DNA of 64,000 nt from Ensifer sp. PDNC004 (GCF_016919405.1 NZ_CP070352.1:124001-188000), one strand, 5' to 3'; counted from the stretch's first letter, positions 8,024 to 16,734 are shown. Numbers and translations: made by a program. The notes: generated from the sequence alone by a model not told the origin.

Positions 8024-8866
8024 TCACGCCTCGAGCGCGGGTTCGGCAGCGGCGCGGAAAGCCTTCACCCGCTCGATATCGACCGGGTTCCACCAGACCC
8101 CGCCGTGCTTCAGCGACGAGGCAACGATCACGCCGTTGGTGCGTTTGAGGATTTCGAGGATGTTGTCCTTGGTCACGCCCGAGCCGACCAGAAGCGGCAG
8201 GTTTGTCGCCGAGCCGATCTCCTCGATTTCCGCGATGGTGGCCGTATTGCCGGTGCGCTGACCGGTGGCGATCACGCCATCGGCGTCGAAGAAGGCGAGG
8301 TCGCGCGTCAGTTCCTGGATCGAGCGATCGGCAACGATGGCGTGGGCACCGTGCTTCACATGGCTGTCGGCAAAGACCTTGATGTGCTCGGCGCGCAGCA
8401 ACGATCGGTAGCGCATCGCTTCTGCGGCCCGCCCTTCCATGAAGCCTTCGTTGGCGACATAGGCATTGGCCCACTGGTTGACGCGAATGAATTTGGCACC
8501 GCCAGCCATGGCGATGGCAAAGGCCGGGATCGGCGCATTGGCGAGAACGTTGATGCCGAGCGGCACACCCGTCGCCCGGGCGATCCGGTCGGTGACGACG
8601 GACATGAAGGCGGCCGTTTCGTGACCGATATCTTCCGGTTTGGAGAACGGCACGTCGCCGTGATTTTCGATCATCAGGCCATGCAGCCCCCCCTCGACCA
8701 AGGCCTCGGCATCGCGCATGCAGGCGTCGTAGATCGCGGACATATCGGCGCCCCGATAACGCGGCGCACCGGGGAAGGCCGGGCAATGGATCATGCCGAT
8801 CAGAACCTTGTCAGTCCCGAATATTTCCCTTATGGCGCTTGAGGACTTGTCAGATATTTCCTGCAT
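8024..8866 (-). CDS. BtpA/SgcQ family TIM-barrel protein
   Basis: A 280-aa protein of the BtpA/SgcQ family, recognised from VLIGMIHCPAFPGAPRY, GLMIENHGDVPF, GVPLGINVLAN, AKFIRVNQWANAYV, DGVIATGQRTGN and LLVGSGVTKDNI. SgcQ belongs to a sugar-utilisation operon of E. coli and BtpA was linked to photosystem I stability in cyanobacteria. The biochemical activity is not established to my knowledge, though the fold suggests a nucleosidase- or aldolase-like enzyme. ATG 8866 is preferred over 8893 because AAAGGGAGAG stands directly before it. It is first in a three-gene minus-strand unit and its start lies only 25 bp from the divergent PfkB start. Confidence 0.88.
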   Translation of the reverse strand: MQEISDKSSSAIREIFGTDKVLIGMIHCPAFPGAPRYRGADMSAIYDACMRDAEALVEGGLHGLMIENHGDVPFSKPEDIGHETAAFMSVVTDRIARATGVPLGINVLANAPIPAFAIAMAGGAKFIRVNQWANAYVANEGFMEGRAAEAMRYRSLLRAEHIKVFADSHVKHGAHAIVADRSIQELTRDLAFFDADGVIATGQRTGNTATIAEIEEIGSATNLPLLVGSGVTKDNILEILKRTNGVIVASSLKHGGVWWNPVDIERVKAFRAAAEPALEA

Positions 8867-8891
8867 TTCTCTCCCTTTCGAAGGTATGTTC

Positions 8892-9791
8892 ATGCACGCT
8901 TACGTAATCGGTAATGTGACGGTGGACGAGACCATCGCCGTGTCGGAAATGCCGGCTGCGGGCGCATCGATCCACGGTAGCCAGCGGTCCCGGGACCTTG
9001 GTGGCAAGGGCGCGAACCAGGCTGTCGTCATGGCCCGCACGGGCCTGCCGACGAGCCTTGTCGCAGCCTTCGGCGACGGTTTTCGCGCCGACATGATCCG
9101 CCAGCATCTGGCGAGCGAGCCGGTGGTCAGCAGGCTTGTGCCGGTCCTCGGGAAGTCCACCGACTTCTCGATCGTGCTGACCACGCCGGATGGCGAAAAC
9201 GTCAACATCACGACCACCGACTCTGCACAGAACCTCACGCTTGCCGACGCCATCGCTCCGCTGACCGACGCGGTCCCCGGCGACCTTGCGGTGCTCCAGG
9301 GAAACCTGTCGGACGAAACGACACGCGGCATCCTTGAAGCTGCACGCGCTCGCCACATGATCACCGCCTTCAATCCGTCTCCCTTGCGTCCCTATTTCGG
9401 CACCCTGTGGCCTTTGATCGACATCGCCTTCCTCAACCAGGGCGAGGCGCAGGCAATGACCGGCACCAGCGGCGAAGAGGCTGCCCGCAAGCTGCTTGCG
9501 GCCGGCGTTCGCGAAGTCGTTCTGACCTTCGGCGGCGACGGAGCCATGCTCGTCACCGCCGAAAGCAGTGTCCGGATCGGCGCCGTCGAATGTGACGTCG
9601 TCGACACCACGGGCGCCGGCGACACGTTCATGGCGGTGGCGCTCGCATCCGCTGCACTTCGTGGCAGTCGTCTCGATCGCACCGCGATCGAACATGCAAC
9701 ACGGGCCGCCGCCATCACTGTCAGCCGTCCCGGAACCCGTTCGGCGTTTCCGTCGATTGAGCAGTTGCAAGCGATCCTCGCCGCGCGCTGA
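8892..9791 (+). CDS. PfkB family carbohydrate/nucleoside kinase
   Basis: A 299-aa ribokinase-like kinase. The PfkB N-terminal motif is RDLGGKGANQAVVMARTG and the C-terminal motif with the catalytic base Asp is DTTGAGDTFMA. The GAAGG ribosome site 8 bp before the ATG at 8892 decides the start against in-frame 8793 and 8886. It would phosphorylate a sugar, nucleoside or related alcohol delivered by the neighbouring ribose-type ABC transporter. It is the only plus-strand gene in the cluster, divergent from btpA and convergent (31 bp) with the GATase-like gene. Confidence 0.9.
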   Translation: MHAYVIGNVTVDETIAVSEMPAAGASIHGSQRSRDLGGKGANQAVVMARTGLPTSLVAAFGDGFRADMIRQHLASEPVVSRLVPVLGKSTDFSIVLTTPDGENVNITTTDSAQNLTLADAIAPLTDAVPGDLAVLQGNLSDETTRGILEAARARHMITAFNPSPLRPYFGTLWPLIDIAFLNQGEAQAMTGTSGEEAARKLLAAGVREVVLTFGGDGAMLVTAESSVRIGAVECDVVDTTGAGDTFMAVALASAALRGSRLDRTAIEHATRAAAITVSRPGTRSAFPSIEQLQAILAAR

Positions 9792-9822
9792 GGCTCTTCC
9801 CAGCGCGCGGTCCTCGCCGTGC

Positions 9823-10590
9823 TTAGCGCGCCGTCTCCGTCATCCATCCAAGGATGTTCTTCCAGAGGCGGCCGTAGCCTTCCCACTCGCAGAATGCCGG
9901 CGACAGCCAGTGCGGGCCGATATCGGACGTCCAGGCGGCGGTGCGCCCCTTGCCAAAGCCACCAAGCACGAGCAGCGGGTGCCCGCCCTGGTCTTCCGGG
10001 AGCCGGGCGATGACCTCGGCTCCATCGCGTACCTCCACTTCGTTGACGCCAAGAAGCAACGGCCAGCTGCCCGAAAGCCCCGCCATGGTCGGATGATCCG
10101 GCTTGACGACGTCGGCGACGGCACCCTCGGGAATCTCGACGCGGTCGTCATAAGGAAGGCAGGTGACCGGAAGCGTGTCTTCTACGGCCGTGCGGCGCCA
10201 GCGGGCCTTGCCGTCGATGCCCTGGAAGGAGAAGTAGCCGCCGACCATCAGCAGCGCTCCACCCTTTTCGACCCAGGCCTTGATGAGCTTCAAGCGGTTC
10301 GGAACGGTGCGCGAATGCAGCCATACTGCCGGCGGCAGCAACAGCGAGTTGGCGCCGATGTCGGAAAGGATGATCGCATCATACTGGTCGAGGCCGGCCA
10401 TCTCATAGGGGAACTGGTCGACGGCGTCGTGCGCGGTCATGTAGGTCAGCTCGAATTCGCTGTCCTTGAGCACCTTGACGAGCGGTTCCGCGCCCAGGTG
10501 GAAGGTGACGCTGCCGAACTGGTCGAAACCCTTGTAGTGGGTGGCGGAGCTTACCCAGCTCTCACCGACGAGAAGCACTTTCTTTGTCAT
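9823..10590 (-). CDS. Class I glutamine amidotransferase-like protein without catalytic Cys (COG5426/ThuA-like)
   Basis: A 255-aa alpha/beta protein with a flavodoxin-like GATase fold: MTKKVLLVGESWVSS, YDAIILSDIGANS, WVEKGGALLMVGGYFSFQG and GGFGKGRTAAWTSDIGPHW. At the nucleophile elbow, where amidotransferases have GxCxG, the sequence is GGYFSFQG, so it is unlikely to hydrolyse glutamine. Related ThuA-like proteins sit in sugar-catabolic operons with ABC transporters and dehydrogenases, but their function is mostly unproven. It lies 39 bp downstream of the phosphotriesterase-family gene, at the 3' end of the LacI-controlled operon. Confidence 0.75.
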   Translation of the reverse strand: MTKKVLLVGESWVSSATHYKGFDQFGSVTFHLGAEPLVKVLKDSEFELTYMTAHDAVDQFPYEMAGLDQYDAIILSDIGANSLLLPPAVWLHSRTVPNRLKLIKAWVEKGGALLMVGGYFSFQGIDGKARWRRTAVEDTLPVTCLPYDDRVEIPEGAVADVVKPDHPTMAGLSGSWPLLLGVNEVEVRDGAEVIARLPEDQGGHPLLVLGGFGKGRTAAWTSDIGPHWLSPAFCEWEGYGRLWKNILGWMTETAR

Positions 10591-10629
10591 GGTCTATCCG
10601 TATGTCTTGAATTGCGTTGGGAGCCGATG

Positions 10630-11697
10630 TCAGGCCCCGGTTTGGAATACCGAGCGGGGATTGTCCCGCATCATTCTGTCGAGCGTGCCGTCGTCCAGTC
10701 CGTGCCGTTTGAGGCGCGGCAAGAAGTGGCGCAGGACGTAGGCGTAGCCGTTGCCTCCGTAGTGGCTGAGCATCATTTTCAGGAACACGTCGTGCGAAAG
10801 CAGGATGCGGTCCATGTGGCCGGTGTCCACCAGCCTGGCGATCGCCCGTGCCGCCTCTTCGTCACTCGGGCATTGCACCTGCTGATCGGCATAGAAGAAG
10901 TCCATGCCGATCATGTCGTATTCGATGAACGCCCCGCGCTCGGCGAGTTCGCTTTGATAGGCGAAGTCGCCGTGGGACGGGTTCATGTGGCAAAGTACGG
11001 TGTGGCGCAGATCCCCACCTTCCTCGGCGACGACATCGAGCACCCGGTGGCCGAGCCGGAACCAGCCGGGCAGGTGCACCATCAGCGGCAAGCCGGTCCG
11101 GACCTGCGCCCGGGCGGCCCCACGCAGGGACTTCTCCTCCGCTGGAGTGAAATCGGAGGAGACACCGATCTCGCCGATCAGCCCGATTTTGACGCCCGTG
11201 CCGTCGACACCGTCGATGGCCTCGCGAACGATGCCGTCGGCGATCTGGTCGACGCTCATGTCGGCGACCTCGGCCGGATGCGAGGAGGCAAGATAGTACC
11301 CGGCTCCCATCACGATGTTGAGGCCCGTCGCCTTGGAGATCCGCTGCAAGGCGAGCGGGTTTCTACCGATGCCCTTGCAGGTGGGTTCAACCACCGTGCG
11401 GCCGCCTTCAGTCGCGAAAGCCTGCAATTCGGCGATCGCCAGGGGTTCGTCGTCAAGCGTGATGTTATGCTTGTTGACGAAGGGGTCCTGGCGCAGTTCG
11501 CCAAGGATCTCCATGCAGACGAAGCCTTCAGCGAGATACTGACGCTCCTTCGTTTGCGGCGCGTTCCACCAGCAGCGGCAATCGTTGAGGATATGCTCGT
11601 GCATCAGCGTGATGCCGAGTTGATCCGCACCGATCGCGCCGTGCACCGTCATCACCTTGCCGGACCGCACATGTCCTTCGGACAGTTCCTTGCTCAT
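10630..11697 (-). CDS. Phosphotriesterase-family metal-dependent hydrolase (COG1735)
   Basis: A 355-aa TIM-barrel amidohydrolase-superfamily enzyme. The metal ligands are visible: LMHEHIL (HxH), LIGEIGVSS (the glutamate expected to bridge the metals, as in E. coli phosphotriesterase-homology protein), MVHLPGW (H), LCHMNPS (H) and LLSHDVF (D). EPTCKGIGRNP is another family hallmark. Natural members include lactonases acting on sugar or phosphosugar lactones; true organophosphate hydrolysis is rare. ATG 11697 is used; an alternative ATG at 11706 overlaps the permease stop as ATGA. Either way it is coupled to the ABC transporter genes, which suggests it acts on the imported compound. Confidence 0.87.
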   Translation of the reverse strand: MSKELSEGHVRSGKVMTVHGAIGADQLGITLMHEHILNDCRCWWNAPQTKERQYLAEGFVCMEILGELRQDPFVNKHNITLDDEPLAIAELQAFATEGGRTVVEPTCKGIGRNPLALQRISKATGLNIVMGAGYYLASSHPAEVADMSVDQIADGIVREAIDGVDGTGVKIGLIGEIGVSSDFTPAEEKSLRGAARAQVRTGLPLMVHLPGWFRLGHRVLDVVAEEGGDLRHTVLCHMNPSHGDFAYQSELAERGAFIEYDMIGMDFFYADQQVQCPSDEEAARAIARLVDTGHMDRILLSHDVFLKMMLSHYGGNGYAYVLRHFLPRLKRHGLDDGTLDRMMRDNPRSVFQTGA

Positions 11698-11702
11698 GGC
11701 GG

Positions 11703-12701
11703 TCATCTCTTGCCGCCGAAGCGGAAGTTGGCGGTGAAGATCCGCGTATTGAGCCAGATCGCAACGAGAATGATCGCGCCGGTAACAATCTGCGTGAAGA
11801 ACGGCGAGATATGCATGAGGATGAGGCCGTTGCCGATGACGGCGATCGTCATGGTGCCGAGCACGGTGCCCAGGATCGTTCCGCGGCCCCCCATCAGCGA
11901 CGTCCCGCCAAGCACCACCGCGGCGATGACCTGAAGCTCGAAGCCGACAGCAGCATTCGAGGAACCGGAGCCGAGGCGCGCAGCGATCAAGAGGCCGGCA
12001 AGGGCGCAGGCGACGCCAGCGATCATATAGACCGAAGCGATCACCCATTTCGCCGGCATGCCGACGCGGCGGGCGGCTTCCATGTTGGACCCGACGGCGA
12101 CGACCTGGCGGCCGTACTTGGTCGAGGATATGACGACATAACCAGCGACCGCGACCGCAACCGCGATCAGGGCAGGCATCGGAATACCCAGCAATTCGCC
12201 GCGGCCGAGCATGAAGAAGCCCGGGGCATCCTTGATCGGGATCGAATAGCCCTGCGTCAGATAGAGCGCCAAGCCGCGCAGGATCGACAGGCCGGCAAGC
12301 GTGACGATGAAGGCCGGAATCCCCTGATAGGCAGTGAACCATCCCTGCACGAAGCCAAGGAAGGCACCAAAGAAGAGCATCGCGATGACGACGAGAGGCC
12401 AGGGATACCCCATCGCCAAGACGATGGCCGCGACCGCATTGACCAGGGCGACCTGCGAACCGACCGAGAGGTCGATGCCGCCGGTGATAATCACCAGTGT
12501 CATGGCGACCGCGACGATGAGGATCGGCGCTGCTTGGCGGATGACGTTCAGAATGTTGCCGAGCGTCATGAAGGTATCGGTCGTGGCCGCGAAAAAGACG
12601 ACGCAGGCCAGGAAGAAGAAGGCGATCGACAGGACCTGGGCGTTTTCCGAGAGGAAGTCTGCCGCGGGTGAGCCTTTCGCGCGTTCGGTGTAGGCCGTCA
12701 T
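11703..12701 (-). CDS. Ribose-type sugar ABC transporter permease
   Basis: A 332-aa BPD_transp_2 family permease with 8-10 hydrophobic segments and the hallmark GGIDLSVGSQVALVNAV and AVVLGGTSLMGGRGTI motifs of RbsC/FrcC proteins. It imports the ligand of the adjacent binding protein across the inner membrane. Its start overlaps the ATPase stop by 4 bp and its stop overlaps the next start, so the transporter genes are tightly coupled. Confidence 0.93.
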   Translation of the reverse strand: MTAYTERAKGSPAADFLSENAQVLSIAFFFLACVVFFAATTDTFMTLGNILNVIRQAAPILIVAVAMTLVIITGGIDLSVGSQVALVNAVAAIVLAMGYPWPLVVIAMLFFGAFLGFVQGWFTAYQGIPAFIVTLAGLSILRGLALYLTQGYSIPIKDAPGFFMLGRGELLGIPMPALIAVAVAVAGYVVISSTKYGRQVVAVGSNMEAARRVGMPAKWVIASVYMIAGVACALAGLLIAARLGSGSSNAAVGFELQVIAAVVLGGTSLMGGRGTILGTVLGTMTIAVIGNGLILMHISPFFTQIVTGAIILVAIWLNTRIFTANFRFGGKR

Positions 12702-13504
12702 TGCTTGGCTCCTTCCCCGACGATCAGCTTGACGAGGTCTTCCAGGTTGGTCTTGCCGATTTCGCGCTCTGCCACCTTGGTGCCTTCGTACATGACGGCA
12801 ATGCGGTCGCAGACGCGGAACAGGTCCTGGAGGCGATGGGTGATCAGGATGACCGAGACACCCTTTGCCTTGACGCGGTTGATCAGCGCGAGCACGGCTT
12901 CGACCTCCGCCACGGCGAGTGCCGAGGTGGGCTCGTCCATGATCAGGACCTTCGGATTGAACGATGCGGCACGCGCAATCGCGATCGCCTGCCGTTGTCC
13001 GCCCGAGAGCTGGGCGACCTTGCCGGTCAGCCGCGGAATGCGGATTTCCAGCGCGTCGAGCATCTTGCGTGCTTCGGCGAGCATGGTCTTCGTGTCAAGG
13101 AATGGTCCCTTGCTGATTTCTCGACCGAGGAAGAGATTGCCGACCACGTCGATGTGGTCGCAAAGGCTCAAGTCCTGGAAGACCATTTCGATATTGCGGT
13201 TGCGCGCATCTGCAGGTCCTGAAAAGCGGACCTCTTCGCCTTCCAGGGTAATGGTCCCGCCATCGGGAATGTAGGTTCCAGAGATGACCTTCGTCAGCGT
13301 CGACTTGCCGGCGGCATTGTCACCGACGAGGCCAAGGCATTCGCCAGGATAAATATCGAGGTCGACGCCGCGCAGCGCCTGGTGCGATCCGAACGTCTTG
13401 ACGATCCCCTTCAGGGACACGCGGGGGCTGACACCGGCGCGGGAGGGCAAAGCCCCCCCGACACCAGCGACAGCGGGAGGATGCTGTCTTTCAGTCGTCA
13501 TCAT
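12698..13504 (-). CDS. Sugar ABC transporter ATP-binding protein (single NBD)
   Basis: A 268-aa ATPase with one nucleotide-binding domain: Walker A GDNAAGKST, signature LSGGQRQ and Walker B VLIMDEP. The usual RbsA partner of ribose-type permeases has two NBDs and about 500 residues. This single-domain form matches the FrcA-type arrangement of rhizobia and presumably works as a homodimer. ATG 13504 overlaps the binding-protein stop (ATGA); the in-frame sequence upstream lies inside that gene. A proline- and glycine-rich N-terminal extension of about 25 residues precedes the NBD. Confidence 0.93.
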   Translation of the reverse strand: MMTTERQHPPAVAGVGGALPSRAGVSPRVSLKGIVKTFGSHQALRGVDLDIYPGECLGLVGDNAAGKSTLTKVISGTYIPDGGTITLEGEEVRFSGPADARNRNIEMVFQDLSLCDHIDVVGNLFLGREISKGPFLDTKTMLAEARKMLDALEIRIPRLTGKVAQLSGGQRQAIAIARAASFNPKVLIMDEPTSALAVAEVEAVLALINRVKAKGVSVILITHRLQDLFRVCDRIAVMYEGTKVAEREIGKTNLEDLVKLIVGEGAKQ

Positions 13505-14457
13505 TTGAAGATCGCCCGATATGGCTCGACGTTGTCCTTGGTGACGATCGTTACCGGCACGGCGATGGTCTTCTCGACGCTGCCGCCGTCGGAGACCTTC
13601 TTCAAGGCGTCGACGGCAGCGGCGCCCATTGCAGAAGGATCCTGCTGGATCACGGCGGTGACGTAGCCTGCGTCGATGCCGGCGATCGCCTGGGCGGTAA
13701 GATCCCAACCGAAGACCTTGACGCTATCCTGCTTGCTCTGGCTTTCAACCGCGGCGATGGCACCCATCAGGGCCGGCTCGCCGGTCGCATAGATCGCGGT
13801 CAGGTCGGGGTTGCCGGTAATCAGGTTCTCGGCGGCCGCAAGCGCGTTGTCCTGCACGTTCTGTCCATCGACGACGCCGGCCGAACTGATGCCGTCGACA
13901 TCCTTGATGGTCTTTTCAAATCCTTCCTGGCGAACGTTCTGAATGAACGAGTTGAGCGCGCCGACGACACCGATCTTGGCTTTGCCATCGGCGTTGGCCT
14001 TGATGTAATCGAGGAAGAACTTGCCCATGTCGGCGCCCGCCGTGGCGTTGTCGACTCCGATCTGCGCCTTCTGCGGGCCTTCCGGAAGGATCGCATCGAT
14101 GGCAACGACGGGGATCCCGGCTTCGGCCGCCTGATTGACGGCCGGCATGATGCCGTTGACGTCGATTGCGACGACGGCGATGCCATCGACCTTCTGCTGA
14201 ATGTAGGTTTCGATCGCACTATTCTGCGCGGCCGGGTCGTTGTTGGCATTGAAGATGACGAGCTTCGCGCCGGCAGCGTCAGCTGCCTTCTGCGCGCCTT
14301 CGTTCATCTGGTTGAAGAAAAGCGCCTGCTGGTTGATCTGCACGAGTGCAAAGGTCTTTTCGGCGGCAAGGGCCGGCGAGAGAGCCGCGCCGAGGGTCGT
14401 CAACGCCGTGAATCCAAGCGTGGCGATTAAGGTCCTGCGTTTCAAATTCCAGTTCAT
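13501..14457 (-). CDS. Sugar-type ABC transporter periplasmic binding protein
   Basis: A 318-aa RbsB-type (Peripla_BP_4) binding protein. A signal peptide covers about residues 1-31 (positive start NLKRR, then a hydrophobic core ending SPALA). The mature part has FFNQMNEGAQKAADAAGAKL, GIAVVAIDVNGIMP and TAIYATGEPALMGAI, typical of ligand cleft strands. ATG 14457 is preferred because the upstream extension lacks a signal-peptide start. It lies 34 bp after lacI and is likely the first transporter gene of that operon. The ligand cannot be read from sequence. Confidence 0.92.
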   Translation of the reverse strand: MNWNLKRRTLIATLGFTALTTLGAALSPALAAEKTFALVQINQQALFFNQMNEGAQKAADAAGAKLVIFNANNDPAAQNSAIETYIQQKVDGIAVVAIDVNGIMPAVNQAAEAGIPVVAIDAILPEGPQKAQIGVDNATAGADMGKFFLDYIKANADGKAKIGVVGALNSFIQNVRQEGFEKTIKDVDGISSAGVVDGQNVQDNALAAAENLITGNPDLTAIYATGEPALMGAIAAVESQSKQDSVKVFGWDLTAQAIAGIDAGYVTAVIQQDPSAMGAAAVDALKKVSDGGSVEKTIAVPVTIVTKDNVEPYRAIFK

Positions 14458-14491
14458 GTTCTCATCCTCTGTTGGTTCTCCATTGCGTGAT

Positions 14492-15514
14492 TTATCGTTT
14501 CGCCGGCGGAGCAACGGATTTCCGCACGACGATTTCGACTGGCAGGAGCTCTTCGACGAGAGCCTGCTTGCCCTGCCAGTTTGTTTCGAGAAGAAGGGAG
14601 AGGGCACGCTCGCCGATCGCGCGGACCGGCTGGCGGATGGCGGTCATGGGCGGACCGAAAAGATGCAGCGGGCCGACATCGTCGAAGCCGATGACAGAGA
14701 CATCGTCGGGAACGGACACCCCCTGGTCCCGGAAGACCTCGATCATGCCGATGGCGATTTCGTCCGAGCTGGCGAAGATCGCCGTTGCTGGGCGGCCTTC
14801 CTCGATGAAGCGTTTCGCCGCCCACCGACCAAAGGTCACGGTGTAGTCGCCCGCGTATTTTGACAGCCGGAAATCTTCGCCGAACGCATCGCGCAGCGCC
14901 CGCTCAAGACCGTTGAAGCGTCGATGCGAACTGATCATCGCTTCGGGGCCGCCGACGAAGAGCACATCCCTATGCCCGAATTCGGCCAGATGCCGGCCGG
15001 CGAGCGATCCACCCATCTCGTTGTCGCAGAACAGCTTCGGTGCCTGGGCGCCGGGGACGTCTTCGTCGGCGATCACGACTTTGCCGGTGCGGTTTATCAA
15101 GGTGGCGAGTTGACCGTCATCCGGGTGGTTGGTGACGAAGATCAGGCCGTCGACGTGATTGCGTTCAATCAGTTGGAGATAGGCGACCTCACGACCGGCC
15201 CGGTTCAGGGTGGCGTAAAGAGAGACGGCAAGACCGCGGGTATCCGCCTCTTCTTCGACGGCTGCCACGAGGGTTGCGAAAAAGGGGTTGGCAATATCCG
15301 GAACGACAAGACCGATCGTGTCGGAGCGACCGCGGCTAAGCCGGCGGGCATGCGGGTTGGGCTGGTAATTGAGGTCGCGGATCGCATCCGAGATCCGCTT
15401 CTTCGTCTCGAAGGGCAGGTCGAGCGATCCGTTCAGCAGGCGCGACACCGTCGTCACTGAAACGCCGGCAGCTCGGGCTACATCCTTCAGACCTGTGACG
15501 CGTCGTGTGGTCAC
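14492..15514 (-). CDS. LacI family transcriptional regulator
   Basis: A 340-aa LacI/GalR regulator. The N-terminal helix-turn-helix reads GLKDVARAAGVSVTTVSRLL with the hinge NYQPNPHARRL. The effector domain is periplasmic-binding-protein-like (TIGLVVPDIANPFFATLV, SDEIAIGMIEVFRD, VSVIGFDDV). It heads the operon containing the binding protein, ATPase, permease, phosphotriesterase and GATase-like genes. Two palindromes with a central CG lie 23-49 bp upstream of its start, so autoregulation and repression of the whole operon are likely. The inducer is presumably the imported compound or its phosphorylated form. Confidence 0.93.
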   Translation of the reverse strand: MTTRRVTGLKDVARAAGVSVTTVSRLLNGSLDLPFETKKRISDAIRDLNYQPNPHARRLSRGRSDTIGLVVPDIANPFFATLVAAVEEEADTRGLAVSLYATLNRAGREVAYLQLIERNHVDGLIFVTNHPDDGQLATLINRTGKVVIADEDVPGAQAPKLFCDNEMGGSLAGRHLAEFGHRDVLFVGGPEAMISSHRRFNGLERALRDAFGEDFRLSKYAGDYTVTFGRWAAKRFIEEGRPATAIFASSDEIAIGMIEVFRDQGVSVPDDVSVIGFDDVGPLHLFGPPMTAIRQPVRAIGERALSLLLETNWQGKQALVEELLPVEIVVRKSVAPPAKR

Positions 15515-15536
15515 CTTGGCTCCATCCCTTGCCGTT

Positions 15537-15563
15537 GTAAACCGATTTACTAAAACGCTTTAC
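15537..15563. promoter_or_regulatory. Tandem LacI-type operators
   Basis: Two adjacent 14-bp palindromes share one base: GTAAACCGATTTAC (15537-15550) and CTAAAACGCTTTAC (15550-15563). Each has the central CG and AAA/TTT arms common to LacI-family operators, and their centres are 13 bp apart. They lie just upstream of lacI (start 15514) and are presumed to be its binding sites. Confidence 0.75.
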
Positions 15564-15756
15564 AATAAGATTTCGAGTTTCATGTTCTGTCAAGAGACTT
15601 TCTCGGACGCGGCGGTGGCGCGCGCATCTGGCCACGGATTTGGGACGATTGGCGGCGGCGAAAAGACCTAGAGACAGATGGCGTTTGCTCTTGAGAAAAC
15701 AGCATCTTGGCGCCGCGAGGCGGGAACAAATCAGCGCCCTGATCGATTGAGCGATC

Positions 15757-16734
15757 ATGGAAAACAAAGTTCTTTGGGCAGCGCTGATGTTGCTATCCCC
15801 CGCCGTGCTGGCCAATGCCCAGACGCTTCAGCCCGAAGCCATCGACCGCGCTTCGATCACGCCCACCACGTTGGAGCGGACGACCGAGGTCTCGGACACG
15901 CCGGATGCGGCCATCGTCCGGCTTCAGGTTCTTCTCGATCGGGCAGGGACTTCGCCCGGCGTGATCGACGGATTCGCCGGCGAGAATGTCGCCAAGGCGA
16001 TCGCCGCCTTCGAGACCATGCAAGGCCTGCCCGCTGACGGAAAACTGGACGCCGACGTGATCGAGCGACTGTTGGACCAGACGACGGTGGTCGAGCCCTA
16101 TGTCATCTCCGAGGACGACGTCAAAGGGCTGGTGGCTGAGATTCCCGAAGACTATTCCGAGCAGGCGAAGATGGATCAGCTCGCATACACGAGCGTTGCC
16201 GAGAGGCTGGCCGAGCGCTTCCACATGGATATCGATCTCCTCAAGGCACTCACTCCGATTTCAACGTTCTCGGTCGGTGATACGGTCTCCGTTGTGAACC
16301 CAGGCGCGCCGAGGCAAGGAACGGTCAAACGCATCGAAGCACACCGGCGCACCGGTCAAATCTTGGCGCTTAGCGCTGATGGTACGCTGATCGCGGCCTA
16401 TCCGGCGACCATCGGCAGCAGGGAGACACCGTCTCCTTCGGGAACGCACGAGGTCAAAGGCGTCGCCCGAATGCCGCCCTACGTCTACAATCCGAGGATC
16501 AACTTCAAGCAGGGCGATAACCGAAAGGTCCTGACCTTGCCGGGTGGCCCGAACGGCCCGGTCGGCACCGTCTGGATCGATCTCTCGAAGCCCACTTACG
16601 GAATCCACGGGACGCCCGAACCTTCGATGATCGACAAGTCGGGATCGCACGGATGCGTTCGCCTGACCAACTGGGATGCGGAGGAGTTGGCGGCGATGGT
16701 CAAGCCTGGCGTCATCGTCAAGTTCGTCGACTAA
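15757..16734 (+). CDS. L,D-transpeptidase (YkuD) with peptidoglycan-binding domain
   Basis: A 325-aa exported enzyme. A signal peptide covers about residues 1-22 (MENKVLWAALMLLSPAVLA...). A PG_binding_1 domain at about 50-110 contains LQVLLDRAGTSPGVIDGF and AIAAFETMQGLPADG. The C-terminal YkuD domain (about 200-325) carries the catalytic motif SHGCVRL with nucleophile Cys at about 300 and the partner HGTPEPSMIDKSG. Such enzymes make 3-3 peptidoglycan cross-links or anchor proteins to peptidoglycan. It is divergent from lacI, separated by about 240 bp, and appears monocistronic. Confidence 0.93.
   Translation: MENKVLWAALMLLSPAVLANAQTLQPEAIDRASITPTTLERTTEVSDTPDAAIVRLQVLLDRAGTSPGVIDGFAGENVAKAIAAFETMQGLPADGKLDADVIERLLDQTTVVEPYVISEDDVKGLVAEIPEDYSEQAKMDQLAYTSVAERLAERFHMDIDLLKALTPISTFSVGDTVSVVNPGAPRQGTVKRIEAHRRTGQILALSADGTLIAAYPATIGSRETPSPSGTHEVKGVARMPPYVYNPRINFKQGDNRKVLTLPGGPNGPVGTVWIDLSKPTYGIHGTPEPSMIDKSGSHGCVRLTNWDAEELAAMVKPGVIVKFVD

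Noticed and set aside
6099..9791. Calling the TenA/M20 pair a standard thiamin pyrimidine salvage operon
   Set aside because: No thi genes or ThiXYZ-type transporter nearby, no TPP riboswitch seen upstream, and TenA lacks the catalytic Cys.
9568..11934. A 788-codon plus-strand open frame
   Set aside because: It runs antisense to the GATase-like and phosphotriesterase genes, both of which show full active-site motifs.
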